From Chitinophagaceae bacterium (GTDB taxonomy: Bacteria; Bacteroidota; Bacteroidia; Chitinophagales; Chitinophagaceae): DNA of 47,864 bases. Below the pieces are notes generated by a model, which saw only the letters and a list, made by a program, of their open reading frames with translations, was not told the DNA's origin and searched no databases. Position 1 is the first letter of the stretch, and the number at the start of each line of letters is the position of its first letter. The position numbers and the translations under genes were made by a program. The DNA is taken from assembly GCA_947454235.1 (NCBI GenBank), contig CANGIY010000023.1, forward strand, positions 1 through 47,864, in the 5' to 3' direction. This document shows, one piece after another, positions 27,311 to 36,361 of this stretch.

Positions 27311-27467
27311 ATGTCGCCGCTTTATTTCTGCTAAAAAGGCGGAAAAGCAGAACTCTCATTGACAAAATGTCTCATATTTTATTGTGTTTTTGACAACTTT
27401 TCAGGATTATTGGCTTGGTACGATTTTTACATACTGTTTTTAAACACCAACAGAAATAACAAGTACG

Positions 27468-30092
27468 ATGAACCAGAACAATTTCACAATAAAAGCACAG
27501 GAAACGATACAAGCAGCGCAACAACTTGCTTACAATAACTCGAATCCTCAAATAGAAACAGTACACCTGCTTTCGGCAATGATTACCGATAGTGACGGTA
27601 CAACACAATACTTACTGAAGAAGAACGACGTTAATTTGAGCTTTTTAGATGGTAAAATCAAAGAAGCTTTTCACAAACTACCTAAAACACAAAGCGGTGA
27701 ACCTGGTCAAACAATAAGCCGCGACCTGAACAACGCACTGCTAAGAACCGGCAACATCCTCAAAACCTTTGGTGATGAATTTGTAACCCCAGAACACTTT
27801 CTGGTAGCAATTATTCAGATTGCCGATGAAACGGGAAAGCTACTGAAAGACGCCGGGCTCACTGAAAAGGGCTTGATTGCAGCAATCAAAGAACTTAGGA
27901 AGGGCAGTACGGTTAACTCTCAAACATCAGACCAGCAATACAACAGCCTGCAACGCTATGCCAAAAACCTCAATGAAGCTGCCCGCAGTGGTAAGCTTGA
28001 CCCGGTGATTGGCAGGGATGAAGAAATACGCAGAACACTGCATATTCTTTCAAGGCGGTCTAAAAACAACCCGATATTGGTAGGCGAACCGGGTGTTGGT
28101 AAAACAGCCATTATTGAAGGTCTGGCACACAGAATCATTAACGGCGACGTACCAGACAACTTGAAATCAAAGGTGATTTATGCACTCGATATGGGCGCAT
28201 TGATGGCAGGTGCTAAATACCGTGGCGAATTTGAAGAGAGGCTGAAAGCAGTAATTAAAGAAGTTACAGAAAGCGATGGCACAGTAATACTTTTCATTGA
28301 CGAGATTCATACACTGGTTGGTGCCGGTGCGATGGAAGGAGCGATGGATGCCGCCAACATATTGAAACCAGCACTTGCAAGAGGTGAACTTAGAGCGATA
28401 GGTGCCACCACGCTGAACGAATACCAAAAGTATTTTGAGAAAGACAAAGCACTTGAAAGACGTTTCCAGAAGGTGCTTGTTGATGAACCTACACCTGAAG
28501 ATGCAATTTCAATTTTACGCGGCTTAAAAGACAGGTACGAGAGCCACCACCAGGTGCGCATTAAAGATGATGCAATTATAGCAGCAGTTGAACTTTCGCA
28601 CAGGTATATTACAGACAGGTTTTTACCCGATAAAGCAATTGACCTGATTGATGAAAGTGCAGCAAAACTCAAACTAGAGCTGAATTCAATGCCGGAAGAA
28701 CTGGATGAATTGGAACGTAAAATAAGGCAGCTTGAAATTGAAAGAGAAGCGATAAAACGCGAAAACGACGAACAAAAATTAAAAGAACTTGGTCTTGAAA
28801 TCTCCACGCTTACGGTACAACGCGACACGTTGAAATCGAAGTGGATGGAAGAAAAAGAACAGGTAGAAAAAATAAACAAGGCTAAAAACGCGATAGAACA
28901 ACTTAAGGTTGAGGCTGAACAAGCTGAACGTGAGGGTAATTACGGACTGGTGGCTGAAATTAGGTATGGCAAAATAAAACAACAGGAACTTACGATTCAA
29001 CAATTGAGCCAAGAGCTTGAAGACCTGGGTGCCAACCAAAAAAGGTTATTGAAAGAAGAAGTTGATTCGGAAGATATAGCACAAAACGTAGCCAAGGCAA
29101 CGGGCATTCCGGTACAAAGGATGATGCAGAGTGAAAAAACAAAACTGCTGAATCTGGAGGAAGAACTTCACAAAAGAGTTGTAGGACAGGAAGAGGCAAT
29201 AGTCGCAGTTTCTGATGCCATCAGGCGTGGCAGAGCGGGCTTGCAAGACCCGAGAAAACCGATAGGCAGCTTCATATTTTTGGGCACAACGGGTGTAGGT
29301 AAAACTGAGCTTGCGAAAGCACTGGCAGAAGTCTTATTTGACGACGACACCATGATGACACGAATTGACATGAGTGAATATCAGGAGAAACACAGCGTGA
29401 GCCGATTGGTGGGTGCGCCTCCGGGATATGTAGGCTATGATGAAGGCGGGCAATTGACAGAAGCCGTTCGAAGGAAACCATATTCTGTAATTCTGCTCGA
29501 TGAAATTGAAAAAGCCCACCCTGATGTATTCAATGTTCTGTTGCAGGTGCTTGACGACGGTCGACTTACTGACAACAAGGGCAGAGTGGTGAATTTCAAG
29601 AATACAATCATCATAATGACCAGCAATACCGGTAGCAACATCATACAGGAGAACTTCGAAAACATTAAAGATTCGCAAGACCTGGAGCCGATAATTGAAG
29701 CAACGAAAGAACAGGTGATGGAAGTGCTTAAGGCATCAATGCGACCAGAATTCCTTAACAGGGTTGACGACATTATTATGTTCCACCCATTGCTGAGGAA
29801 GGAAATCAAGGGCATCATCAGGATTCAGTTAGAACAACTTAGAACACAATTATCAGGACAAGGTATTGAACTTCGTTTCACAGAATATGCACTTGATTAT
29901 CTCGTTCAACGAGGCTTTGACCCGCAATATGGCGCAAGACCTTTAAAAAGAGTGATTCAGAAAGACATTATCAACATGCTGAGCAAGAAGATAATTGGTG
30001 GGGAAATTGACAAAACCAAACCTGTGCTGATAGACGTTTTTGATGGCGTAGTCGCGCTCAGGAACGAAATCCCACAGAAAGAGACAGTATAA
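27468..30092 (+). CDS. clpB: ClpB disaggregase (Hsp100 chaperone)
   Basis: 874 residues. ClpB forms a hexamer that, with DnaK, pulls polypeptides out of aggregates. The N-terminal Clp_N repeat domain covers about 1-150. The first AAA+ domain has Walker A GEPGVGKT (206-213) and Walker [15 protein letters not shown] coiled-coil middle domain (about 410-530, with [20 protein letters not shown]) distinguishes ClpB from ClpA and ClpC. The second AAA+ domain has GTTGVGKT (606-613) and [20 protein letters not shown], with the pore Tyr. The ClpP-binding IGF/L loop is not evident, in keeping with a pure chaperone. It is probably heat-inducible, but no operator is recognised upstream. A terminator follows at 30122-30149. 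Confidence 0.97.
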   Translation: MNQNNFTIKAQETIQAAQQLAYNNSNPQIETVHLLSAMITDSDGTTQYLLKKNDVNLSFLDGKIKEAFHKLPKTQSGEPGQTISRDLNNALLRTGNILKTFGDEFVTPEHFLVAIIQIADETGKLLKDAGLTEKGLIAAIKELRKGSTVNSQTSDQQYNSLQRYAKNLNEAARSGKLDPVIGRDEEIRRTLHILSRRSKNNPILVGEPGVGKTAIIEGLAHRIINGDVPDNLKSKVIYALDMGALMAGAKYRGEFEERLKAVIKEVTESDGTVILFIDEIHTLVGAGAMEGAMDAANILKPALARGELRAIGATTLNEYQKYFEKDKALERRFQKVLVDEPTPEDAISILRGLKDRYESHHQVRIKDDAIIAAVELSHRYITDRFLPDKAIDLIDESAAKLKLELNSMPEELDELERKIRQLEIEREAIKRENDEQKLKELGLEISTLTVQRDTLKSKWMEEKEQVEKINKAKNAIEQLKVEAEQAEREGNYGLVAEIRYGKIKQQELTIQQLSQELEDLGANQKRLLKEEVDSEDIAQNVAKATGIPVQRMMQSEKTKLLNLEEELHKRVVGQEEAIVAVSDAIRRGRAGLQDPRKPIGSFIFLGTTGVGKTELAKALAEVLFDDDTMMTRIDMSEYQEKHSVSRLVGAPPGYVGYDEGGQLTEAVRRKPYSVILLDEIEKAHPDVFNVLLQVLDDGRLTDNKGRVVNFKNTIIIMTSNTGSNIIQENFENIKDSQDLEPIIEATKEQVMEVLKASMRPEFLNRVDDIIMFHPLLRKEIKGIIRIQLEQLRTQLSGQGIELRFTEYALDYLVQRGFDPQYGARPLKRVIQKDIINMLSKKIIGGEIDKTKPVLIDVFDGVVALRNEIPQKETV

Positions 30093-30121
30093 GAGAATAG
30101 GTTGAGTTTTTGAATAATTGG

Positions 30122-30149
30122 GCCGCCTCATTTTTGGGGTGGCTTTTTT
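30122..30149 (+). terminator. Terminator of clpB
   Basis: GCCGCCTCA (30122-30130) pairs with TGGGGTGGC (30135-30143) including two G-U pairs, with a 4-base loop and then TTTTTT. It lies 30 bases after the clpB stop. Confidence 0.8.
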
Positions 30150-30181
30150 ATTCAAATAAATTCAGCTTTCGAATAAAGCAA

Positions 30182-31303
30182 TTACTTCTTCTTCGCTTCC
30201 AACTGTTTGAAAAAGAGTTCTACCCCCTGACATTTCACTTTGAAGGTATCTTCAACGAACAGTCTATCATAAGAATTCTTCAACCTGATTGCCTTTTTAA
30301 ACTTACCGTAATGGTGCAAATCTTCAGGTGTGTTAGGCACTGGATTTACATCGTAAGAAGGGCTTACTTCAAAAACATAAGGTATGGTTTCTATATCATC
30401 ATTTTGCCAGCCAATGTCGAAAGCACCGGTGATAAGCCCAGTCTTTTTGAATGTATCAATGATAAATTGGCGCCATTTTTCAGGGAAATTTCCAAAATCA
30501 ACAGTACTACCGCTGCTGGTTGAAGTTGTCTTCCAAACAGATTTATCGTTGTTCTTCCTCCAGTACGAATGTATTATTTGATCTCCGGCTAAAATCACCC
30601 TTAAATCCATGGTAATCTTAAGGCGCTCCTGAACAATGAAAAAGTGATTATGAATAATAATTGAGTCTGTTCTAAGGCTCTCAAGGTATTTTTGATCAGT
30701 AACGTTGAATAATCCATACGACCCACTGGAATGGGGCACTTTAATAAGAAACGGGAAAGTATTCTCGTTCTTTATTAATTCTTCAAAATTGCTGTAAATA
30801 GTAGTTTTTGGGTGGCTTATATCAAGTTCTTTAAACTTGTTGTACATGAACACCTTGTTTTCCCAATAGCAGATGTCATGATAACTAGGATAGGTTTTGT
30901 TGCCTTTCACTTCCAAATCTTCGGTAATCAATTGGTAGTAAGCAGCATAGTTTTCGACGTTAAAAAGGTTCAGCTTGTCTTTATGGATATGAAAGAAGAT
31001 ATTTTTGCCAAAGAACTTCCCAATATCGGCTCCTTCATATACCATGAACTTTTTGCCTGACTTTGCAAGGTAGCCCATCAAACAAACATCCCAGGTACGG
31101 TTTTGCTGGTACATCCTTTTATTGGGATAATAAGCCCAAACGACGTTTTCAGCTTCATCAGCCAAAAAGGAATCGCCATTGTATTTTTTATAAAACCGTC
31201 TGGCAGCCGCAAGTCTAATTCTGAACTTGACATTCTCTAACCCATAGACAGTATTAACTGCATAAAGGAAATAACTTTTTAGTCTAAATGACAGCGAATA
31301 CAT
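30182..31303 (-). CDS. ATP-grasp ligase-like protein, third gene of a biosynthetic operon
   Basis: 373 residues. The C-terminal two thirds fit an ATP-grasp fold, which activates a carboxylate as acyl-phosphate and joins it to an amine or thiol: FPFLIKVPHSSGSYGLFNV is the glycine-rich ATP loop, ERLKITMDLRVILAG fits the central strands with the hinge, and GAFDIGW ... VFEVSPSYDVNP carries the acidic metal-binding residues (Glu and Asn near the end). The N-terminal 120 residues are not recognised. The start overlaps the preceding HAD gene by 20 bases, so the two are translationally coupled. Sugar-nucleotide or cell-wall peptide ligases of this superfamily have similar architecture; the substrates are unknown. 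Confidence 0.72.
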   Translation of the reverse strand: MYSLSFRLKSYFLYAVNTVYGLENVKFRIRLAAARRFYKKYNGDSFLADEAENVVWAYYPNKRMYQQNRTWDVCLMGYLAKSGKKFMVYEGADIGKFFGKNIFFHIHKDKLNLFNVENYAAYYQLITEDLEVKGNKTYPSYHDICYWENKVFMYNKFKELDISHPKTTIYSNFEELIKNENTFPFLIKVPHSSGSYGLFNVTDQKYLESLRTDSIIIHNHFFIVQERLKITMDLRVILAGDQIIHSYWRKNNDKSVWKTTSTSSGSTVDFGNFPEKWRQFIIDTFKKTGLITGAFDIGWQNDDIETIPYVFEVSPSYDVNPVPNTPEDLHHYGKFKKAIRLKNSYDRLFVEDTFKVKCQGVELFFKQLEAKKK

Positions 31304-31937
31304 CGTTAGGGATTTGAACTATTTGACAATCTTTTTTTGTGTTTTTCACAAAATACTTAATACCGACCAAGTTAAAAATGGGCTTATCGCTCCAACTGTC
31401 GGAATAACAAACTGAATTCTGAAGGTCGTACTGAGTTGTATCGATGATTTTGTTGATTCTTTTCACCTTTTCATACCCTATGCAATCGTAACCGTCCATT
31501 TCTCCGGTTGCCTTTCCGTTTTTCCATTTTAGCTTGGTTGCGACGAACAGTTTAATACCTAGTTTATCGCAAAAAGGCTTGATGTAATCTTCGTAACTCG
31601 CTGAAGCAATTAGCACTTCGAATTCATCGTTTTTAATATAACCCAACAACCGTTCGTAAACTGGGTCAATCAAGGAAGGGAAAACTTTTTCTTCCAAAAA
31701 AGGAACAGCATATTTCCCAAAGTCTTCTTTTGTTACACCTCTTGCCTTCAGTAGCTTAACTTTCTTATGAATGATACCGTTGTACTTAGGTTTCTTAATG
31801 AGGTAGCTACACACTTTTTCCAGTATAGCAGTGTATAAATTTTTTGACGCAACATAGTCTACATACATATCAGGGCTCTGATCTGTATAAATGGTGCCGT
31901 CAAAATCAAAAATAGCCAGTTTTTTCAGCTTAGCCAT
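31284..31937 (-). CDS. HAD-IB phosphatase (phosphoserine phosphatase-like)
   Basis: 217 residues. Motif I is D11-F-DGT (nucleophile Asp11, acid Asp13), motif II the Ser in ASAS (112-114), motif III Lys157 in GYEKVKR, and motif IV SDSWSD with Asp180 and Asp184 binding Mg. The helical cap between motifs I and II is the HAD-IB (SerB-like) type. HAD-IB enzymes hydrolyse small phosphomonoesters such as phosphoserine or histidinol phosphate. It overlaps the aminotransferase gene upstream by 8 bases and the ATP-grasp gene downstream by 20, so all three form one operon. Dephosphorylation of the aminotransferase product is the likely role, by inference. Confidence 0.85.
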   Translation of the reverse strand: MAKLKKLAIFDFDGTIYTDQSPDMYVDYVASKNLYTAILEKVCSYLIKKPKYNGIIHKKVKLLKARGVTKEDFGKYAVPFLEEKVFPSLIDPVYERLLGYIKNDEFEVLIASASYEDYIKPFCDKLGIKLFVATKLKWKNGKATGEMDGYDCIGYEKVKRINKIIDTTQYDLQNSVCYSDSWSDKPIFNLVGIKYFVKNTKKDCQIVQIPNDVFAVI

Positions 31938-33099
31938 TTTTGAAAATATCTTTAATTGCTTTTAAAATTGTAAGGTTTTCTTCGAAAGTTCTTGATGCTA
32001 TTCTCAAAAACTGCCCTCCTAGTCCTTTTTTGTCGCCACACTCACGAACGTAGACGCCGTATGTATAGAACATTTTCACCATGAAATCCTTTGCAGTTGT
32101 ACCATCGATCAATTCTACGAGTGCAAAGTTTGCTTTTGAAGGATAGACTTTGATTTGAGGAATAGTAGAAAGTTCTTTAATGAACATTTGGGTGTTCATT
32201 ATATACTTTTTACGCACCACATCATAACGCTCCATGAATTCCGGGCGGTTGTAAACGCGGTAGAAAAAGTTAGCAAAACAGTTGACGTTCCACAAGTAAC
32301 CGGTATCTAACAGCGCAGTTACCTTAGCCTCATCCATAACACAATACCCTGCCCTGAGCCCTGCGATACCAAAGTCTTTTGCAAGACTCTTAATCACAAT
32401 TAGATTAGGGTATTTTTTGAGTAGATCGTAGGTAGTTACCATTGAAAAATTAGCATCTTCAAAGGCAAAGTGAATAAAGCTCTCATCGATGATGATGTTT
32501 TTCACGAATGAAAGTTCACAAAGAATCCGTTCAATATTTTCCAATGAAACGTAATCGCCATTCGGATTGTTAGGATTAATTATGACTACAGTATCAGGCT
32601 GGTTTTGTTTTACAAACTCAATGTACGGATCAACTTCCAGCACATAATTTCTTTCTTTAGGCAATTGATAATAAACTACATTGTCCTTCTCTTTAGCAAA
32701 TTCGTAATACGATGAGAATGTAGGAAGATTGATGACAATTTTGCCATTTACGAAGTTGTGCAAAATGGCCTGAATGATTTCAATAGCGCCGTTGCCAATG
32801 AAAATGTTGCCAACAGGTATTTTAATAGTACTTGAAAGGTATTCAGCAATTTCTTTATTTTGAGGCGGATATGCCTCAATAAACTCTCTTAACTTACCGC
32901 TTTCAATCAGTTCACGATTGAAATACTCCATAAACAACTCAGTTGCATACGGATTTGAAAGAAAACAGGCATCTACAAATGATTCCCTGTTGCTAATTTC
33001 TAAGATTGATAAAATGCTTGGAGAGTGAGAACCACTTTTTTCTTTTAAAGCCCAAAATTTATCACTAAAAACTTTTTCCTCGTCATTCAGCTTTACCAT
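31930..33099 (-). CDS. PLP-dependent aminotransferase of the HisC/CobD-like fold-type I group
   Basis: 389 residues. The fold-type I signature is complete: NPNNPNGD (175-182), Asp205 (IIIDESFIHF) binding the PLP ring nitrogen, Lys241 (SLAKDFGIAGLRAGY) forming the Schiff base, Arg249, and a C-terminal FLRIASR substrate carboxylate Arg. The arrangement is closest to histidinol-phosphate aminotransferases and CobD-type threonine-phosphate decarboxylases, which act on phosphorylated substrates. It is the first gene of a three-gene operon with a HAD phosphatase and an ATP-grasp protein. Because his and cob genes are absent around it, it is unlikely to be the primary HisC. Whether it transaminates or decarboxylates cannot be decided here. 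Confidence 0.85.
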   Translation of the reverse strand: MVKLNDEEKVFSDKFWALKEKSGSHSPSILSILEISNRESFVDACFLSNPYATELFMEYFNRELIESGKLREFIEAYPPQNKEIAEYLSSTIKIPVGNIFIGNGAIEIIQAILHNFVNGKIVINLPTFSSYYEFAKEKDNVVYYQLPKERNYVLEVDPYIEFVKQNQPDTVVIINPNNPNGDYVSLENIERILCELSFVKNIIIDESFIHFAFEDANFSMVTTYDLLKKYPNLIVIKSLAKDFGIAGLRAGYCVMDEAKVTALLDTGYLWNVNCFANFFYRVYNRPEFMERYDVVRKKYIMNTQMFIKELSTIPQIKVYPSKANFALVELIDGTTAKDFMVKMFYTYGVYVRECGDKKGLGGQFLRIASRTFEENLTILKAIKDIFKNG

Positions 33100-33127
33100 C
33101 GCTACAATTTTGTACTTGATACAGTCA

Positions 33128-33158
33128 CAAAGCTAGTGATTTTAAAGCGACAAGTCAA
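33128..33158 (-). promoter_or_regulatory. Promoter of the aminotransferase-HAD-ATP-grasp operon
   Basis: On the minus strand TTG (33156-33158), 20 bases, then TAGCTTTG (33128-33135): a full Bacteroidota-type promoter, 28 bases before ATG 33099. Confidence 0.65.
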
Positions 33159-33168
33159 ATCTTTGACT
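33153..33168. promoter_or_regulatory. Palindrome over the -33 element of the operon
   Basis: AGTCAAA (33153-33159) and TTTGACT (33162-33168) form a perfect 7-bp inverted repeat with a 2-base centre. It covers the -33 element of the promoter, so it may be an operator; no regulator gene is adjacent. The 275-base gap around it (33100-33374) otherwise shows only the upstream region of the plus-strand hydrolase gene. Confidence 0.45.
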
Positions 33169-33374
33169 AGGAGGCTACGTTTAAGAAACGCCAGACAGCT
33201 CCAAAAATCAAGGATAAAAACAGCCATCAACAACCTGTTATCAAAGAAATTTAAAGGCTTCCACAACTAAAAATTCAAGCATCTTTACCCTTCCGAAAAC
33301 TTACATTTTTACAATAACAATACTTTCAAAAGTAGAAGTTCCAAAAAAATGAACATTTCTTAATATTGCACCTG

Positions 33375-34157
33375 ATGGAACAAGAAATAACGATAAGAGA
33401 TGGTAAGCTTTGCGTTAAGTTGGTTGTACACAACAAAAACGCCCCTACAATAGTTTTCCTGCACGACTCTTTGGGCTGTATTGAACTATGGCGAAAATTC
33501 CCTGAAGAAGTAGCTGCCGCCTCAGCATGTAACTACCTTGTTTACGACCGTCACGGATACGGAAAATCAGGGTCTTTAGTTTCGCAGGAAAGAGATAATA
33601 ATTACATGGAAATCGAAGCTGATATTCTTGAAGAACTATTGGCTTCCTTACAACTAAATGATGTGATTCACTTTGGGCATTCTGATGGTGGCTCTATAGC
33701 ATTGATTCATGCATCGAAATACCCTGCAAGGATTCAAGGAATCATTTCAGAAGGCGCACACGTTTTTGTTGAAGATATAACTTTAGAAGGCATCAAGAAC
33801 GCAGAAAATGCGTTTAAAACTACGGCACTTGCAGAACGACTGGCTAAATACCACGGTGATAAAACCGAATCGATGTTTGAAGCATGGGCCAAAACTTGGC
33901 AAAAGCCTACTTTCAGAGATTGGAATATTGAATCTTTCCTGCCAGGAGTTACGTGTCCGGTATTGGTAATTCAAGGTGTGGATGATGAATTTGGTACGGC
34001 GGGGCAGGTAGAAAAAATTGTAAAAGGCGTTACAGGCAAATCATTGGGTACGCTAATTGAGGGGGCTGCGCATACACCACATCGCGAGGCCAAAGAAACT
34101 ACATTGGGCATAGTAAATGATTTTATAAGTTCCATAAATAACAAGGCAAAGTCCTAA
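33375..34157 (+). CDS. Alpha/beta-hydrolase, first gene of the Moco cluster
   Basis: 260 residues from ATG 33375; a TTG at 33366 sits within a TAATATTG promoter-like stretch. The fold is complete: oxyanion region VFLHDSLG, nucleophile Ser103 in GHSDGGS, acid in QGVDDEFGT (Asp203 or 204) and His233 in GAAHTPHRE. DRHGYGKSG before the cap is typical of esterase/lyase relatives. The substrate is unknown. It lies 21 bases before moaC on the same strand, and the same run continues with mobA and the MoeB-like gene, so co-transcription is likely. A role in molybdenum cofactor synthesis is not established; it may only share the operon. Confidence 0.85.
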   Translation: MEQEITIRDGKLCVKLVVHNKNAPTIVFLHDSLGCIELWRKFPEEVAAASACNYLVYDRHGYGKSGSLVSQERDNNYMEIEADILEELLASLQLNDVIHFGHSDGGSIALIHASKYPARIQGIISEGAHVFVEDITLEGIKNAENAFKTTALAERLAKYHGDKTESMFEAWAKTWQKPTFRDWNIESFLPGVTCPVLVIQGVDDEFGTAGQVEKIVKGVTGKSLGTLIEGAAHTPHREAKETTLGIVNDFISSINNKAKS

Positions 34158-34178
34158 TTTTACAATAAAGAACATTTC

Positions 34179-34658
34179 ATGGATGACTTTTCACACGTGG
34201 ATGCTGCCGGCAAGGTGGCAATGGTTGATGTTGGAAATAAAACACCCACCAAGCGCACTGCTTCTGCCCGAGCGATTGTTTGCGTGAATGATGCTATTTT
34301 GTTGCGTTTAGAGAATAATGAGATCACTACACCCAAGGGGGCCGTTTTCAGTACGGCAATAGTTGCTGGAATAATGGCTGCTAAAAACACGGGTAACCTG
34401 ATACCTCTGTGCCACCCTATTGGCATGGACAATTGCAACATCACCATTGAAATAAATAAAGACAAAGAGATAGAGATAATATGCACAGCTACTGTTTTTG
34501 CAAAAACAGGGATTGAAATGGAAGCATTGATTGGTGCTTCCATTGCTGCACTCACTGTTTATGATATGTGCAAAGCCCTCAGCCATAACATTGTTATTAA
34601 AGAAACGAGACTAATAAGTAAGACAGGCGGCAAAAAAGATTTTCAGCATGTTCAATAA
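34179..34658 (+). CDS. moaC: Cyclic pyranopterin monophosphate synthase MoaC
   Basis: 159 residues. MoaC converts the MoaA product (3',8-cH2GTP) to cyclic pyranopterin monophosphate, the first stable intermediate of the molybdenum cofactor. The N-terminal FSHVDAAGKVAMVDVGNK, TKRTASARA, the catalytic region PTKRTA with its Lys, the loop NLIPLCHPIGMDN and the C-terminal GIEMEALIGASIAALTVYDM with the conserved Asp are all present. The family usually has MEALTG; here it is MEALIG. Its end overlaps mobA by 11 bases, so the two are coupled. MoaA, MoaD, MoaE and MoeA are not in this window. Confidence 0.95.
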   Translation: MDDFSHVDAAGKVAMVDVGNKTPTKRTASARAIVCVNDAILLRLENNEITTPKGAVFSTAIVAGIMAAKNTGNLIPLCHPIGMDNCNITIEINKDKEIEIICTATVFAKTGIEMEALIGASIAALTVYDMCKALSHNIVIKETRLISKTGGKKDFQHVQ

Positions 34659-35256
34659 AGTGCCTTTAAAAGGGCTGGTGTTAGCCGGTGGCAAGAGTGT
34701 AAGAATGGGTGGAGCAGACAAGGGTAAGTCTATATGGCACAACAAAGAACAACGCCTTTATGTTGCTGACTTGCTTAGTTTATATTGCACGGAAGTTTTG
34801 ATTTCGTGCAGAAAAGAACAAATTGACGAGATACCTGAGAATTACCGAACACTGACTGACCGTTACGAAGGTGGAGGTCCGATTTGTGGTATTTTATCAG
34901 CGTTTGACTATTCACCTGAAAGCGCCTGGCTGGTGGTCGCGTGCGATTTACCATTGATAGATGCTGATACTATTGAGCAATTAGTAAAAGACCGAGCACT
35001 TCACAAAAAAGCCACCACTTTTGTAAGTCCGCATGATGGTTTGCCTGAACCACTCATTACAATTTGGGAACCCGCAGCGTCACCTTTATTAACTTCAGCA
35101 CTCGCAGCAGGCAGGAAATGCCCGAGAAAAGTTTTAATGAATACTGAAGTAGAATTATTGATTCCCAGAAAGCCGCATGCAGTGCTCAATGTCAACACAC
35201 CTGAAGATGCTGAATTTGCAAAAAAACTAATGGGAAAGCACAAACAGGATTATTAG
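34648..35256 (+). CDS. mobA: Molybdenum cofactor guanylyltransferase MobA
   Basis: 202 residues. MobA transfers GMP from GTP to Mo-molybdopterin to form the guanine-dinucleotide cofactor used by DMSO-reductase family enzymes. The nucleotidyltransferase signature LVLAGGKSVRMGGADKGKS is at residues 10-28, and the metal-binding Asp is in VACDLPLID; GGGPICGILSAF and LNVNTPED are also typical. It overlaps moaC by 11 bases. The presence of mobA suggests that the organism makes a DMSO-reductase-type molybdoenzyme such as nitrate reductase, though none is in the window. Confidence 0.9.
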   Translation: MFNKVPLKGLVLAGGKSVRMGGADKGKSIWHNKEQRLYVADLLSLYCTEVLISCRKEQIDEIPENYRTLTDRYEGGGPICGILSAFDYSPESAWLVVACDLPLIDADTIEQLVKDRALHKKATTFVSPHDGLPEPLITIWEPAASPLLTSALAAGRKCPRKVLMNTEVELLIPRKPHAVLNVNTPEDAEFAKKLMGKHKQDY

Positions 35257-35279
35257 ATTTGCAGTATTAAACGTTGCTG

Positions 35280-36320
35280 ATGCTCCCTGATTTTTCCCGC
35301 TACGCATGCCAGATTAAATTGCCAGGTTTTGGTGAACTTGCACAAAGAATGTTGCAAAACGCCAAGGTGCTAGTTTGCGGTGCCGGTGGGCTGGGTTGCC
35401 CTGCATTGCAATACCTTGCCGCAACTGGCGTTGGCACTATCGGCATTGTAGATTTTGACAATATTAGTTTCAGTAATCTGCACAGGCAAATTATTTTTAC
35501 TCCTCAACAAGCAGGATTGAAAAAAACAGCGACTGCTGCTGCTCAATTAAGAGCACAAAATCCGGATATTACTGTAGTTGAACACGATACAAGATTGAAT
35601 GACGAGAACATTATAGAACTCGTAAAAGACTATGATTTGGTACTTGATTGCACAGACAATTTTGAAACTAAATATCTCATTAATGATGCCTGTGTGATTT
35701 CCGAAATACCCCTCATTTATGGTTCTATTTACCAGTATGAAGGTCAAGTTTCTTTTTTGAACGGAGTAAACGAAGATGGCTCGAGAAGTGCGAACTACCG
35801 TGATTTTTTTCCCGGTGCCAATGCACGAGTAATACCCGACTGCTCAGAAGGAGGAGTCTTCCCTACCCTTGCGGGCATCATTGGGTGCATTCAGGCTAAC
35901 GAAGCCATCAAGTATATTACCCAAACAGGTGAGTTACTCATAGGGAAAATGCTCTTGTTCGATGCACAAACAATGCTCACTAAAGTGATATCGGCATCGG
36001 TACAAGTTGGTACACCGATCAAGGCGATTGAGCAACAAGTTTCGATTCCTACGATAACTGTGGAAGAATTTAAGTCCAACGAAGACAAATATTTCTTAAT
36101 TGATGTAAGGACACCTGAGGAACATGCTGAATTCAATATTGGCGGTATCAATGTTCCACTCAATGAAATCGAAGACATATCGACCTACCTGGAAACAGAT
36201 AAGCCCGTATTGTTGTATTGTTCGGTGGGACGAAGGAGTTCCGAAGCAGTAAAAATTATCAATCAGCTATTTGTACATGACATATATTCTTTAAAAAATG
36301 GATTGAAAGACTGGCAATAA
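35280..36320 (+). CDS. MoeB/ThiF-type adenylyltransferase fused to a rhodanese domain
   Basis: 346 residues from ATG 35280 (a TTG at 35274 is a weaker start). The N-terminal E1-like domain has the ATP loop GAGGLG (34-39), LHRQIIF with the Arg finger, Asp126 in DCTDN and Cys188 in IPDCSEGGV. It adenylates the C-terminal Gly-Gly of a ubiquitin-like sulfur carrier such as MoaD. The C-terminal rhodanese domain (about 260-345) has the active loop CSVGRRS with Cys314, which supplies persulfide sulfur; the fusion resembles eukaryotic MOCS3/Uba4. The two CxxC zinc motifs of E. coli MoeB are missing (NYRDFF and SASVQV stand in their place). It lies 23 bases after mobA. A ThiF-like role in thiamine synthesis is an alternative. 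Confidence 0.88.
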   Translation: MLPDFSRYACQIKLPGFGELAQRMLQNAKVLVCGAGGLGCPALQYLAATGVGTIGIVDFDNISFSNLHRQIIFTPQQAGLKKTATAAAQLRAQNPDITVVEHDTRLNDENIIELVKDYDLVLDCTDNFETKYLINDACVISEIPLIYGSIYQYEGQVSFLNGVNEDGSRSANYRDFFPGANARVIPDCSEGGVFPTLAGIIGCIQANEAIKYITQTGELLIGKMLLFDAQTMLTKVISASVQVGTPIKAIEQQVSIPTITVEEFKSNEDKYFLIDVRTPEEHAEFNIGGINVPLNEIEDISTYLETDKPVLLYCSVGRRSSEAVKIINQLFVHDIYSLKNGLKDWQ

Positions 36321-36361
36321 TCCAGTCTTATTTTTCTATCTTCAATATCTAAATCAAATTT

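Larger units (their letters stand above)
27000..27467. other. Gene-poor gap with a GC-rich stretch and an interspersed repeat pair
   Basis: 468 bases between the exported-protein gene and clpB. Bases 27010-27125 are GC-richer than the surroundings and open in frames on both strands, but neither frame has a signal peptide, a promoter or a recognised domain. Bases 27142-27310 contain two direct copies of a 45-bp repeat (see separate entries) and, between them, a stretch (about 27188-27230) resembling their reverse complement. The remainder up to 27467 is AT-rich upstream sequence of clpB without an exact TAnnTTTG element. Confidence 0.5.

Noticed and set aside
28307-28879. Serine-rich minus-strand frame opposite clpB
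   Set aside because: A shadow of the clpB coding strand: low-complexity Ser/Ile composition, no start signals and no family resemblance.
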